From NCBI RefSeq assembly GCF_900110735.1, contig NZ_FOET01000012.1, positions 1 to 64,000 on the forward strand: a stretch of 64,000 bases of DNA. The letters run 5' to 3'. Of the stretch, positions 23,530 to 31,451 are shown piece by piece. This DNA comes from Streptomyces radiopugnans. Its GTDB lineage: Bacteria; Actinomycetota; Actinomycetes; Streptomycetales; Streptomycetaceae. The translations under genes were made by a program, and so were the position numbers. Within the stretch, counting starts at the first letter, position 1. Each line of letters starts with the position of its first letter. The notes under the pieces are model-generated. The model searched no databases. It had not been told where the DNA came from and saw only the letters and a list, made by a program, of their open reading frames with translations.

Positions 23530-23548
23530 GGCCGACGGTGCGTCGGCC
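23530..23548. terminator. Hairpin after pcrA, in a repeat-rich gap
   Basis: A 7-bp stem with a 5-nt loop. The same CCGGCCGACGGTGCG core recurs at about 23568-23582, and CCGGCCGGGCCGGAGGCGG occurs twice at 23577-23617. The gap of about 180 bp is thus mostly GC repeats between convergent genes. Confidence 0.5.
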
Positions 23549-23620
23549 CCGGAATTCCGGCACCCGGCCGACGGTGCGCCGGCCGGGCCGGAGGCGGTCC
23601 CGGCCGGGCCGGAGGCGGGA

Positions 23621-25138
23621 TCAGGTGGGGTCGAGGCCCTGGGCGCGGAACCAGGGCAGCGGGTCGATGGCCGCACCGCCGGCCGGCCGCACCTCGAAGT
23701 GCAGATGGGGACCCGTGGAGTTCCCGGAGTTGCCGGAGTAGGCGATGGTGTCGCCGGCCTTGACGTAGCCGGAGCGGATCCGGGTGCTGCTCAGATGGCA
23801 GTACCAGGTCTCGGTGCCGTCGGGCGCGGTCACTATCGCCATGTTGCCGTAGGCGCTGTTCCACTGGGTCCTGACCGTGCCGTCGGTGGCGGCCATGACC
23901 GGGGTGCCGTAGCTGACGGGGAAGTCCAGGCCCGTGTGCAGCGACATCCAGTTGATGCCGGCCTGCCCGTAGTACGCGCTGAGCCCCTGCTGGGCCACGG
24001 GGAGCGCGAACTTGGGGCGCATCGCCTCCTTGCGCGCCGCCTCGGCCTCCTTGCGCTTGCGCTCGGCCTCCTGGCGCTCCTTGAGATCGATGCGCTCCTG
24101 GGTGCGGCTGGCCCGGTCGGCGAAGCCCTCGGCCTCGTCGGAGAGCCCGGCGAGCTGGGTGTCGAGCTTGCTGTTGGCCGCTTCGGACTTGACCGCGGAG
24201 GCGGCGTCGGGGGCGGCCTGGGCGGCGGTGTCCTCGGCCTCGTCGCCGACGCCGCTGACGGAGGCGGCGGCCACGGCGGTCACGCCCATGACGCAGACGG
24301 ACGGCACGGCGACGGTGAGCAGCGCCGAGCGCTTCGGCCGCGCGGAGCGGCGGCGGCGCGAGCCGGCCGGACGTGCCGGCGGCCCGGACCTCCGCGAATC
24401 CTCCTCGTGCTCCTCCGGCCGGGCCGGGCCGGGGAGGTCGAAGGGTTCGGAGGCACCGGGCCGCTCCGTGGACTCGGCGGACTCGGCCGGTCCGGGACCG
24501 GGTTCGGGCTCGGGTGCGGGAAAGGTGCCGGTTCCGTCCGTGTCGGCGGGGGAGTAGGCGCCGTACTCGGAGTATTCGGCGTACCGGCCGTACTCGCCGT
24601 AGGCCTGTCCTTCGCCGGCCTCGGACTCCACCGCGGGGTAGGAGCCGGAGTCGTCCCAGGAGGCGGTGGGGTAGCCGTCGTACGCGGCGTGCTGCCCGGT
24701 GTCCCCCGTCCAGGCGGCCTCGTGGGAGACCGCCGGGTCGGTGTGGACGCCCGTGCCGTAGCCGGTCTCCGTCCAGCCGTGGCCGCCGCCGTCCGGGGAC
24801 CCGGCGGGCTGCGCCGGGGCGTGCGTCCAGGAGGCGGTGGAGTAGCCGTCGTACGCGGCGTGCTGCCCGGTGTCCCCGGCCCAGCCGTCGCCCGAGGGGA
24901 ACCGCTGGTCGGCGGGGGCCTGGGAGGTGTCGCCCGGCAATGCCCCGAAGAGGGGGTCGCCGTCACCGTACGCGGTGCCGAACGCGTCGGAGGTGCCGGT
25001 GACGTAGCCGTACGGGGTGTCCTGCGAACCCTGGTAGCCGTAGGCGGACTGGTCGTACGGAGAGCTGTAGGAGCCGTACGAGGAGTCGGCGGGGGAATCG
25101 GCGGGGGCCGAGACTCCCGACAGGTGACGGTCGTTCAC
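23621..25138 (-). CDS. Secreted or membrane-anchored M23 (LytM) peptidase-domain protein
   Basis: The 505-residue protein has a Gly/Tyr/Ser/Asp-rich disordered N-terminus (about 1-230), a basic stretch GSRRRRSARPKRS and one membrane segment (LLTVAVPSVCVMGVTAVAAA, about 275-295). A coiled coil follows (about 330-380, KERQEAERKRKEAEA), then a C-terminal M23 domain with SLHTGLDFPV and HLHFEVRP, the zinc-binding His/Asp motifs. It probably acts on cell-wall peptides or, like other coiled-coil LytM proteins, regulates another hydrolase. The start is one of three consecutive TTG-GTG-GTG codons; GTG at 25138, giving the common MNDRH start, was chosen. Confidence 0.9.
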   Translation of the reverse strand: MNDRHLSGVSAPADSPADSSYGSYSSPYDQSAYGYQGSQDTPYGYVTGTSDAFGTAYGDGDPLFGALPGDTSQAPADQRFPSGDGWAGDTGQHAAYDGYSTASWTHAPAQPAGSPDGGGHGWTETGYGTGVHTDPAVSHEAAWTGDTGQHAAYDGYPTASWDDSGSYPAVESEAGEGQAYGEYGRYAEYSEYGAYSPADTDGTGTFPAPEPEPGPGPAESAESTERPGASEPFDLPGPARPEEHEEDSRRSGPPARPAGSRRRRSARPKRSALLTVAVPSVCVMGVTAVAAASVSGVGDEAEDTAAQAAPDAASAVKSEAANSKLDTQLAGLSDEAEGFADRASRTQERIDLKERQEAERKRKEAEAARKEAMRPKFALPVAQQGLSAYYGQAGINWMSLHTGLDFPVSYGTPVMAATDGTVRTQWNSAYGNMAIVTAPDGTETWYCHLSSTRIRSGYVKAGDTIAYSGNSGNSTGPHLHFEVRPAGGAAIDPLPWFRAQGLDPT

Positions 25139-25498
25139 CACCAACTTCTCTTTCGCCTCGACGACAGGGGCGGAGCAGTGCGGCGACTGTACCCGGCGGT
25201 ACGCGACGGCGACAATCTTCGGCAGGTTTCGGACGGCCGGGAAACGGGCATTCGGTCGCCTTTCGGTGGACTACGGATCAGTACTTGGCCGCGCGTTCGA
25301 AATAAGTTCGAATAAAGCGAGTGCCGGAAAGTGCCGAACCGGCGCCGGAAGCCCGGGAATTCCCGTGCGGGGATACGGAGATGCGCGGATACCGGGATGC
25401 GGGATACGGGGATGTGGGGGCACGGGCGGGACCGGTGAGGCCGGCGAGGGAGGGTGTTCCGGGACGCGGCGGCGGAGAGGGCCGCCGGCCGGGACCGG
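25139..25498. other. Intergenic region with AT-rich inverted repeat and short degenerate repeats
   Basis: No gene is recognised in this 360-bp stretch between the M23 gene start and the lipase gene stop. TTCGAA-5-TTCGAA (25296-25312) forms an inverted repeat that may be an operator for the M23 gene promoter. At about 25373-25420 a GGGATACG/GGGATGCG-like unit is repeated five times with variation. Confidence 0.45.
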
Positions 25499-26434
25499 TC
25501 AGGCGGCTCCGGCGGATCCCCGGCCCGTCCGCTCCGCCCGTTCCCCCCGGCGCGACGCCCCCGCGGCCAGCTCCCGCCGGATCCCGGCGGCGACCTCCCA
25601 GTGCGCGGGAAGCGTCAGATGCCCCAGGCCGCTCACGCGCACATTGCGGGAGTCCAGGTCGGGATGGTCGAGCCGGGCGGTCTCGACGGGGACCATGAGC
25701 TGGTCCAGATCGCTCCAGAAGGCCACGAAGCGGGTGCGGCAGCCCGGCGCCGGGCCCGCCAGCTCCTCGATCACATCGGAGTCCGGCCGGAGCTGACGCA
25801 CGATCGGATGGGCCGACATCAGCGGCGCCACCCGGGTCCCGGAGTGCGGGGTGCCCAGGGTCACCAGGGTGCGGACACGGGCGTCACCGCCCGTCCGCTG
25901 GACGTAGTGGCGGGCGATCAGGCCGCCCAGGCTGTGGCCGACCACGTCGATGCGGCGGCCGGTGCTCCCGCAGACCTCCTCGACGCACTCCGCCAGGCGC
26001 TCCGCGGCGCAGCGGACGTCGCAGGTGAGAGGGGAGTAGTTGAAGGCGCGGATGTCGCGCCAGCCGTTGCGCACCAGTGAGCGGCGCAGCAGGGTGAACA
26101 CCGAGCGGTTGTCGACGAAGCCGTGCAGCAGCAGTACGGGCGGGCAGTCCTCCCCCTCGCGGCTCTCCGCGCCGCCGGCGCGCCCCTTCCCCTGCCTCCC
26201 TCCGGGCGGAGAGCCCGGTTGCACCCGCTCGTCCTCCTCGCCCCCGCCCGCCGGCGGAGCCGGTGCGTAGCGTTCCTGCGCCATGCCCGCGGGGTAGAGC
26301 AGGGTGCGGCTCGCCAGGGAGGCGGCCTCCAGCGCGGCGGCCCGCAGTTCACGCGGGGCGAAGGGGATCAGGGACAGCGGCAGGGCGCCGAGGAACGAGC
26401 CGGAGGAGAAGGGCAGCGCCCTGGTGACCCTCAT
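25499..26434 (-). CDS. Alpha/beta-hydrolase, lipase/esterase family
   Basis: This 311-residue protein has VLLLHGFVDNRSVF (oxyanion region), the nucleophile elbow VVGHSLGGLIARHY, an acid residue probably in WSDLDQLMVP and the catalytic His in GLGHLTLP. This is the Bacillus lipase-like/triacylglycerol lipase class. The N-terminus contains a hydrophobic stretch but no clear cleavage site, and an insert of about 40 Pro/Gly/Glu-rich residues precedes the first strand. The ATG at 26434 follows GGAGGAGG. The substrate is unknown; short-chain esters are likely. Confidence 0.85.
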   Translation of the reverse strand: MRVTRALPFSSGSFLGALPLSLIPFAPRELRAAALEAASLASRTLLYPAGMAQERYAPAPPAGGGEEDERVQPGSPPGGRQGKGRAGGAESREGEDCPPVLLLHGFVDNRSVFTLLRRSLVRNGWRDIRAFNYSPLTCDVRCAAERLAECVEEVCGSTGRRIDVVGHSLGGLIARHYVQRTGGDARVRTLVTLGTPHSGTRVAPLMSAHPIVRQLRPDSDVIEELAGPAPGCRTRFVAFWSDLDQLMVPVETARLDHPDLDSRNVRVSGLGHLTLPAHWEVAAGIRRELAAGASRRGERAERTGRGSAGAA

Positions 26435-26741
26435 GGCCGATGACCTCCTCCCCGGTGGCACGCGCCGGACATATGTGGTCGTATGCCCCCCGAGAGGGGA
26501 CCTGATGCAGAGTGGGCGCGGATCGCGGGATCGCGGGGTCGCGGACCGCCCGGGGACCCGCTGCCGGCTCCTTCCCGGGGCCCGGCCGTGACAGCCGGTT
26601 CTCCGTGTGATTTCCCCCTCCCTCCTTACCGCGGAACTGCCGGGTGGGGGATGCTGGCGATAACGTTCGTTCACCGGGTAACCGCCCGCTGACAGATGGT
26701 CGGGCGGACCAGCCGGGCCGCAGTCGTTATGGGAGGCAGTG

Positions 26742-27152
26742 ATGGGTGTGTCGGGTCCGATCCGCGTGGTGATCGCCAAGCCGGGTCTCGACGGCCACGA
26801 CCGCGGCGCCAAGGTGATCGCACGGGCGCTGCGCGACGCCGGTATGGAGGTCATCTACACCGGCCTGCACCAGACGCCCGAGCAGATCGTGGACACCGCG
26901 ATCCAGGAGGACGCCGACGCGATCGGCCTGTCCATCCTCTCCGGCGCCCACAACACGCTCTTCGCCAAGGTCCTGGAGCTGCTGCGGGAGCGCGACGCCG
27001 AGGACATCAAGGTCTTCGGCGGCGGCATCATCCCCGAGGACGACATCCCCCCGCTCAAGGAACAGGGCGTCGCGGCGATCTTCACCCCGGGCGCGCCCAC
27101 CGGCGAGGTGGTGGAGTGGGTGCGCTCCCACGTGCGTTCCGTGGCGGCCTGA
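26742..27152 (+). CDS. icmB: Isobutyryl-CoA mutase small (B12-binding) subunit
   Basis: This 136-residue protein is a free-standing cobalamin-binding domain with DGHDRGAKV (His19 is the lower axial ligand), GLSILSGAHNT and VFGGGIIPEDD. Length and sequence fit IcmB, which with the separate large subunit IcmA interconverts isobutyryl-CoA and n-butyryl-CoA. This links valine breakdown to fatty-acid and polyketide precursors. No icmA is in the window, as expected because the subunits are usually unlinked. GGGAGG lies 5 bases before the ATG; a GTG three bases earlier is less well placed. A related free-standing methylmalonyl-CoA mutase C-domain protein is the alternative. Confidence 0.85.
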   Translation: MGVSGPIRVVIAKPGLDGHDRGAKVIARALRDAGMEVIYTGLHQTPEQIVDTAIQEDADAIGLSILSGAHNTLFAKVLELLRERDAEDIKVFGGGIIPEDDIPPLKEQGVAAIFTPGAPTGEVVEWVRSHVRSVAA

Positions 27153-27237
27153 CGCCGGGCGGCGTACGGGCCGGGGCACGAGCCGGCGTACGGGCCGGGG
27201 CCCGGGTCCCGGGACGTCCTCCGGGGACGCGGTGCGC

Positions 27238-27281
27238 CGGGCACGCCCGCCGGCGAGGCGGTGGGGCGGGTGCGCCTCACC
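27238..27281 (+). repeat. Degenerate duplicate of the icmB 3' end
   Basis: CCGGGCACGCCCGCCGGCGA and the following 22 bases align with the icmB codons for PGAPTGEVVEWVR at about 27088-27130 with only five or six differences. The copy lies about 150 bp downstream, outside the gene. Between them GGCGTACGGGCCGGGGC occurs twice (27162-27178, 27183-27199). Confidence 0.45.
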
Positions 27282-28902
27282 CGCCGCCTGCGGCGGCGCG
27301 GCCCTCCGCGGGCCCGCCGTCCCCCGGCGGCTCGAGCTCCGCGAGCATCGTGGCGCGGAGGCGGAGCGTGGCCACCAGCCGCTGGAACGCCTCCGCCCAG
27401 TAGCCGCCCGCGCCCGGCGAGCCGTCCTCCGGCTCGTCCGGGACCGCGGCCAGCGGGGCGAGGCGGTCGGCCCCGCCCGGATCCAGGCAGCGTTCGGCCA
27501 GGCCCAGCACCCCGCTGAAGCTCCACGGATAACTGCCCGCGTCCCGGGCGATCTCCAGCGCGTCCACCACGGCCCGCCCCAGTGGCTCGGCCCAGGGGAC
27601 CGCGCAGACGCCCAGCACCCGGAACGCCTCGGACAGGCCGTGGGCGGCTATGAACTCCGCCGCCCACTCCGCCCGCTCCCGGGCCGGCAGCACCGCCAGC
27701 AGCCTCGCCGGATCGCCCGGGGCCACGGCCATCGGGGCGGACGGCTTCCTCAGCAGCGCCCGCGCCCATGAGGTGTTCCGCTGGCGCACGGCGGCCTGCG
27801 CCCAGGCGGCGTGCAGGTCCGCCTCCCAGTCGTCGGCGACCGGCAGCGCCGTGATCTGGGCGGGCGTACGGCCGCCCAGATGCGCCGGCCAGGTGTCGAG
27901 CGGCGTGGCCTCCACCACCTGGACCAGCCACCACGACCGCTCGCCGCGGCCCGGGGGCGCCCCGGGCACCACGCCGTCGCGGCGCATGCCCGGGTCGCAC
28001 TCGTACGGCGCCTCGACCACCAGCCGGTCCGGCCGGCCGGTGCGGTCCAGCGCGACGCAGGAGCGGGCCCGGGCCGCCATCCGCGCCGCGAGCGCGGAGG
28101 AGGGCAGGGCCGACAGCAGCTCGGCGGCGGTGGCCCGTACGTTGCGGCTGCGGTCGGCCAGCGCGCGCTCCAGGAACTCCTCGTCCTGCGGCGACAGGCC
28201 CTCGCGCAGCGAGTCCAGGAACATCAGCCTGTCCTCGGCCCGCTCCGCGGCCCAGGTGCCGGCCAGCAGCTCGCGGGCCGCCGCCGGATCACGGCGCCGC
28301 AGGGACAGCAGCAGTGCCGACCGCTCGGCGAACAGGCCCTCCTCCCACAGCCGCCGTACGGCGCCGTCGTCCGCCCGCGGTGCGCCGTCCGGCCTGCCCG
28401 CGCCCCCGGCGGGCAGGCCGGAGCCGTACCCGGACCGGCCGCGCAGCGCGAACCGCCAGTCCGGGTTGAACCGCGCCAGCCACAGGGCCCGCGGCCCGCC
28501 CAGGTCGAGCGCCCGGGCGCGCAGATCCGTGCGGGCGCGGGCCGCGTCCAGCAGGGCGGGCAGCAGCTCGGCCGGGGCGCGGTAGCCGTGGGCGCACGCG
28601 GCGGCCAGCCACTGCGGCAGCAGTTCGGCGAGGTCGGGCGCGGTGCCCCGGCGCCCGCCGCCCGCGCCGGGGCGGTCGGCGAGCAGTACGGACAGCCGCC
28701 GGGCCGCGGCCGGCGGCAGCGGCGGACGCGGATCCCCGGGCGCGGGCTCCGGCCGGGGGGCCGCGGCGGCGGGCCGCAGCCCGGCCCGCCGCCGCACCGT
28801 CTCCACCGCGGCGGCGTCCAGCAGCGCCTCGACCGAGCCGCCGGGCGGTGTGCGCCGCTCCGCGCCCAGCAGCGCGGCGCCCACCAGCTCGCTCCAGCTC
28901 AC
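27277..28902 (-). CDS. DUF5691 protein of the MoxR-vWA cluster
   Basis: This 541-residue soluble helical protein begins VSWSELVGAALLGAERR and continues with HEAT-like helices (DRSRNVRATAAELLSALPSSALAARM), NPDWRFALRG, WWLVQVVEATPL and NTSWARALLRK. The family occurs next to SWIM-domain proteins in MoxR-vWA loci. Its biochemical role is not established; the repeats suggest a scaffold or adaptor. GTG at 28902 overlaps the upstream gene stop by 4 bases (GTGA), which fixes the start. It is the last gene of the minus-strand half of the cluster. Confidence 0.8.
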   Translation of the reverse strand: MSWSELVGAALLGAERRTPPGGSVEALLDAAAVETVRRRAGLRPAAAAPRPEPAPGDPRPPLPPAAARRLSVLLADRPGAGGGRRGTAPDLAELLPQWLAAACAHGYRAPAELLPALLDAARARTDLRARALDLGGPRALWLARFNPDWRFALRGRSGYGSGLPAGGAGRPDGAPRADDGAVRRLWEEGLFAERSALLLSLRRRDPAAARELLAGTWAAERAEDRLMFLDSLREGLSPQDEEFLERALADRSRNVRATAAELLSALPSSALAARMAARARSCVALDRTGRPDRLVVEAPYECDPGMRRDGVVPGAPPGRGERSWWLVQVVEATPLDTWPAHLGGRTPAQITALPVADDWEADLHAAWAQAAVRQRNTSWARALLRKPSAPMAVAPGDPARLLAVLPARERAEWAAEFIAAHGLSEAFRVLGVCAVPWAEPLGRAVVDALEIARDAGSYPWSFSGVLGLAERCLDPGGADRLAPLAAVPDEPEDGSPGAGGYWAEAFQRLVATLRLRATMLAELEPPGDGGPAEGRAAAGGG

Positions 28903-30098
28903 CACGCACCGCCCGGCGTGTCGGCCGAGGTGAGCGGCACGGCCGGAGCCCGCGCCGAAGGACCCGCCCCCGAGACCGCCCCCGGGCCCGGCCAGACGGT
29001 GTACGGGGTGAAGCCCCGGTGGCCGCACTCGCCGAACACGGTGACCGGCTCACCGCCCGAGACGGCGGCGAGCCGCCACATCCGGGAGCGCACCCCCGCC
29101 GTCTCCGCCACCGGCAGCGCGAAACCGCTCCCGTCGGCCAGTTGCCAGCCCTCCCCGGCCGGCACGGGCACCACGCCGGCCAGGACCGCCGGCCAGCCAT
29201 CCAGCCAGGGATCGCCGCACAGCGCGGCGCCGTAGGAGGCCAGCGCGTCGTGCACGCCGCCCCCCGGCGGCCGCCCGCCCGGCCCGGGCTCCGCGTGCCG
29301 CTCGCCGAGAGCGGCGCGCAGCGCGGGGGCGCCGGGGTAGTAGGCGAGGTCGGCGTCCACCGAGGCCCCCAGCGGGAGGGACGGCTCCGGCGGCGGGCCG
29401 GCGGTGAACGACAGCACCAGCGCCGTGCGCCCGGTCCGCCGCCCGTGCAGCCAGACGCGGCGCGCCGTCACCCTCCCCTCCTCGGTGTCGTGCCGGCCCA
29501 GCACCAGCCAGTGGTCGCGCACCAGCGCGTCGCGGTCGGCCAGGACCCCGGCCGCCTCTGTGGTGATCCCCACCCGGGACCGCACGGTCGCCGCCAGCGG
29601 ATCCGGCAGCCCGCCGATGTTCAGGAACCCCTGGTCGAGCAGATGCAGCAGGGCGCACTCCTCCAGCAGACGGGACGGCCAGCCGGGGCCGGAGCCGGGG
29701 ACGGTCCCCAGCTCCCGCACCCGGGCGGCCAGCCCCGGCGCCTGGGCGTCCACCATGCGGGCGGCCGTCTCCTCCCAGACACCGCGGCCCGCCTCCCCCG
29801 CCGGCCCCTCCATGTCCGCCAGACCGCCGCGCAGCAGGTCCGCCAGCCGCTGCTCCAGTTCGGTGGCGCCCGCCGAGATCCGCTCGGCCCGCCGCTCGGC
29901 CCGCCGCCGCGCCGCCTCCGGGCCGGCCGGGGCCGCCGCCCGCTCCCCGGCGCGGGCGGCGGCCTCCCTCCCCCCGGCCCCTCCGGGCTCCCCGGATCCC
30001 CCGGCACACGGCCGGCCGGCCCCCGCTCCCGTGCACCCGGCGTCAGGCGCCGGAGCCTGACGCCGCTCCGCAGGCCGCCGCGATCCTCCTGTGCTCAT
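28899..30098 (-). CDS. SWIM-family protein lacking the SWIM zinc finger
   Basis: This 399-residue protein matches the body of the SWIM zinc-finger proteins of MoxR-vWA loci: AGATELEQRLADLLRGGLAD, WEETAARMVDAQAPGLAARV, ECALLHLLDQGF, ATVRSRVGI and WLVLGRHD. It ends with ECGHRGFTPY. The usual N-terminal domain with the CxC...CxH zinc ligands is absent. Its place is taken by about 60 Gly/Ala/Arg/Pro-rich residues with only two scattered cysteines. The ATG at 30098 follows GAGGGG, and further upstream the DNA is promoter, so the domain is not merely out of frame nearby. Transcription probably starts from a damage-type promoter at 30209-30231. Confidence 0.75.
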   Translation of the reverse strand: MSTGGSRRPAERRQAPAPDAGCTGAGAGRPCAGGSGEPGGAGGREAAARAGERAAAPAGPEAARRRAERRAERISAGATELEQRLADLLRGGLADMEGPAGEAGRGVWEETAARMVDAQAPGLAARVRELGTVPGSGPGWPSRLLEECALLHLLDQGFLNIGGLPDPLAATVRSRVGITTEAAGVLADRDALVRDHWLVLGRHDTEEGRVTARRVWLHGRRTGRTALVLSFTAGPPPEPSLPLGASVDADLAYYPGAPALRAALGERHAEPGPGGRPPGGGVHDALASYGAALCGDPWLDGWPAVLAGVVPVPAGEGWQLADGSGFALPVAETAGVRSRMWRLAAVSGGEPVTVFGECGHRGFTPYTVWPGPGAVSGAGPSARAPAVPLTSADTPGGAW

Positions 30099-30208
30099 GT
30101 GCCCCTCGCTCTCCCCGTACGGACGCGTGGTTGTCGTCGCCACCGATGCCGCAGCTCTCACCGACCGGAAACACAAGCTCGCTCTCTGTGCGGTGAACCA
30201 TGCGAACG

Positions 30209-30231
30209 ACCGTACGAGCCGCCACTGACAA
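30209..30231 (-). promoter_or_regulatory. RecA-NDp/PafBC-type promoter for the SWIM-DUF5691 genes
   Basis: On the minus strand TTGTCAGTG (30231-30223), 8 bases, then TACGGT (30214-30209) matches tTGTCRGTG-N8-TANNNT exactly. It faces the SWIM-like gene, whose start is about 110 bases away. Confidence 0.78.
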
Positions 30232-30300
30232 TCCCCCTCCGAACGGTGTCCGCGCAGGTGGGAAGGGCGGCCACGGGATCGCCGCGGGGATTGTCAGTGG
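30222..30300. promoter_or_regulatory. Perfect 15-bp inverted repeat carrying both damage-promoter -35 elements
   Basis: CCACTGACAATCCCC (30222-30236) and GGGGATTGTCAGTGG (30286-30300) are exact reverse complements separated by 49 bases. Each arm contains the TTGTCAGTG block of an outward-facing promoter. Confidence 0.8.
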
Positions 30301-30313
30301 CCCCGTGCATCGT
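30291..30313 (+). promoter_or_regulatory. RecA-NDp/PafBC-type promoter for the MoxR operon
   Basis: TTGTCAGTG (30291-30299), 8 bases, then CATCGT (30308-30313). The -35 block is perfect; the -10 differs from TANNNT in its first base. The MoxR start codon is 38 bases further on. Confidence 0.7.
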
Positions 30314-30350
30314 GGGACCGACACGCGAAAGCCGCCTGCGAGGGGGAAAC

Positions 30351-31451
30351 GTGACCGCCACCACCAGCGCACCGGCCGCTCTGCGGCCCCACGCCGAGGA
30401 GGCCTTCGCCGAGGAGCTGGACGCCCTGGCCGCGGCGGACGACCGGCCGCGCCCGGAGCGGTGGAGGCTGTCGCCGTGGGCCGTCGCCACCTACCTGCTC
30501 GGCGGCACCCTGCCGGACGGCACGGTCATCAGCCCCAAGTACGTCGGCCCGCGCCGGATCGTGGAGGTGGCCGTCGCCACGCTGGCCACCGACCGGGCCC
30601 TGCTGCTGCTCGGGGTGCCCGGCACCGCCAAGACCTGGGTGTCGGAGCATCTGGCGGCGGCCGTCAGCGGCGACTCCACACTGCTGGTCCAGGGCACGGC
30701 GGGCACCGCCGAGGAGGCGGTCCGCTACGGCTGGAACTACGCGCGGCTGCTGGCCGAGGGGCCCAGTCGCGGGGCCCTGGTGCCCAGCCCCGTCATGCGG
30801 GCCATGTCCGGCGGCGCGGTCGCGCGGGTCGAGGAGCTGACCCGCATCCCGGCCGATGTGCAGGACAGCCTGATCACGATCCTGTCGGAGAAGACGCTGC
30901 CGATACCGGAGCTGGGCGAGGAGGTCCAGGCCGTCCGCGGCTTCAACCTGATCGCCACGGCCAACGACCGCGACAGGGGCGTCAACGAACTGTCCAGCGC
31001 GCTGCGCCGCCGTTTCAACACCGTCGTCCTGCCGCTGCCGGGGACACCCGAGGAGGAGGTGGACATCGTGGCCCGGCGCGTGGAGCAGATCGGCCGCTCC
31101 CTGGACCTGCCGGGCGTCCCCGACGGCGCCGACGAGATCCGGCGGGTGGTCACCGTCTTCCGCGAGCTGCGCGACGGCGTCACCCTCGACGGCCGCACCA
31201 GGGTCAAGTCGCCCTCGGGCACCCTGTCGACGGCCGAGGCCATCTCGGTGGTCACCGGAGGACTGGCCCTGGCCGCCCACTTCGGCGACGGGGTGCTGCG
31301 CGCGGGCGACGTGGCCGCCGGCGTCCTCGGCGCGGTCGTCCGCGACCCGGCCGCCGACCGGGTGGTGTGGCAGGAGTACCTGGAGGCGGTCGTCCGGGAG
31401 AGGGAGGGCTGGAAGGACTTCTACCGGGCCTGCCGCGAGGCGGGCGCATGA
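30351..31451 (+). CDS. MoxR-type AAA+ ATPase
   Basis: This 366-residue protein has Walker A LLGVPGTAKTW, the Walker B-like ARVEELTRIP, sensor 1 in FNLIATANDRD and an arginine finger in SSALRRRFN. The MoxR clade couples ATP hydrolysis to remodelling of partner proteins, commonly through a vWA protein, which lies two genes downstream. GTG at 30351 follows AGGGGGA and is the only start fitting the promoter upstream. The gene overlaps the next by 4 bases (ATGA). It is the first gene of the plus-strand half of the cluster. Confidence 0.9.
   Translation: MTATTSAPAALRPHAEEAFAEELDALAAADDRPRPERWRLSPWAVATYLLGGTLPDGTVISPKYVGPRRIVEVAVATLATDRALLLLGVPGTAKTWVSEHLAAAVSGDSTLLVQGTAGTAEEAVRYGWNYARLLAEGPSRGALVPSPVMRAMSGGAVARVEELTRIPADVQDSLITILSEKTLPIPELGEEVQAVRGFNLIATANDRDRGVNELSSALRRRFNTVVLPLPGTPEEEVDIVARRVEQIGRSLDLPGVPDGADEIRRVVTVFRELRDGVTLDGRTRVKSPSGTLSTAEAISVVTGGLALAAHFGDGVLRAGDVAAGVLGAVVRDPAADRVVWQEYLEAVVREREGWKDFYRACREAGA

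Noticed and set aside
25145..25498. Possible second c-di-AMP riboswitch upstream of the M23 peptidase
   Set aside because: None of the conserved ydaO blocks are present on the minus strand.
26435..26741. Possible cobalamin riboswitch before the B12-binding gene icmB
   Set aside because: No B12-box-like sequence; a TAACGT -10-like element at 26661 is the only signal seen.
26696..27403. 235-codon frame covering icmB in another phase
   Set aside because: It shadows icmB, whose B12-binding motif is unmistakable, and its translation has no domain.
29050..30036. Alternative frame over the SWIM-like gene, checked for a frameshifted zinc finger
   Set aside because: No CxC...CxH pattern in any frame between 29800 and 30350.
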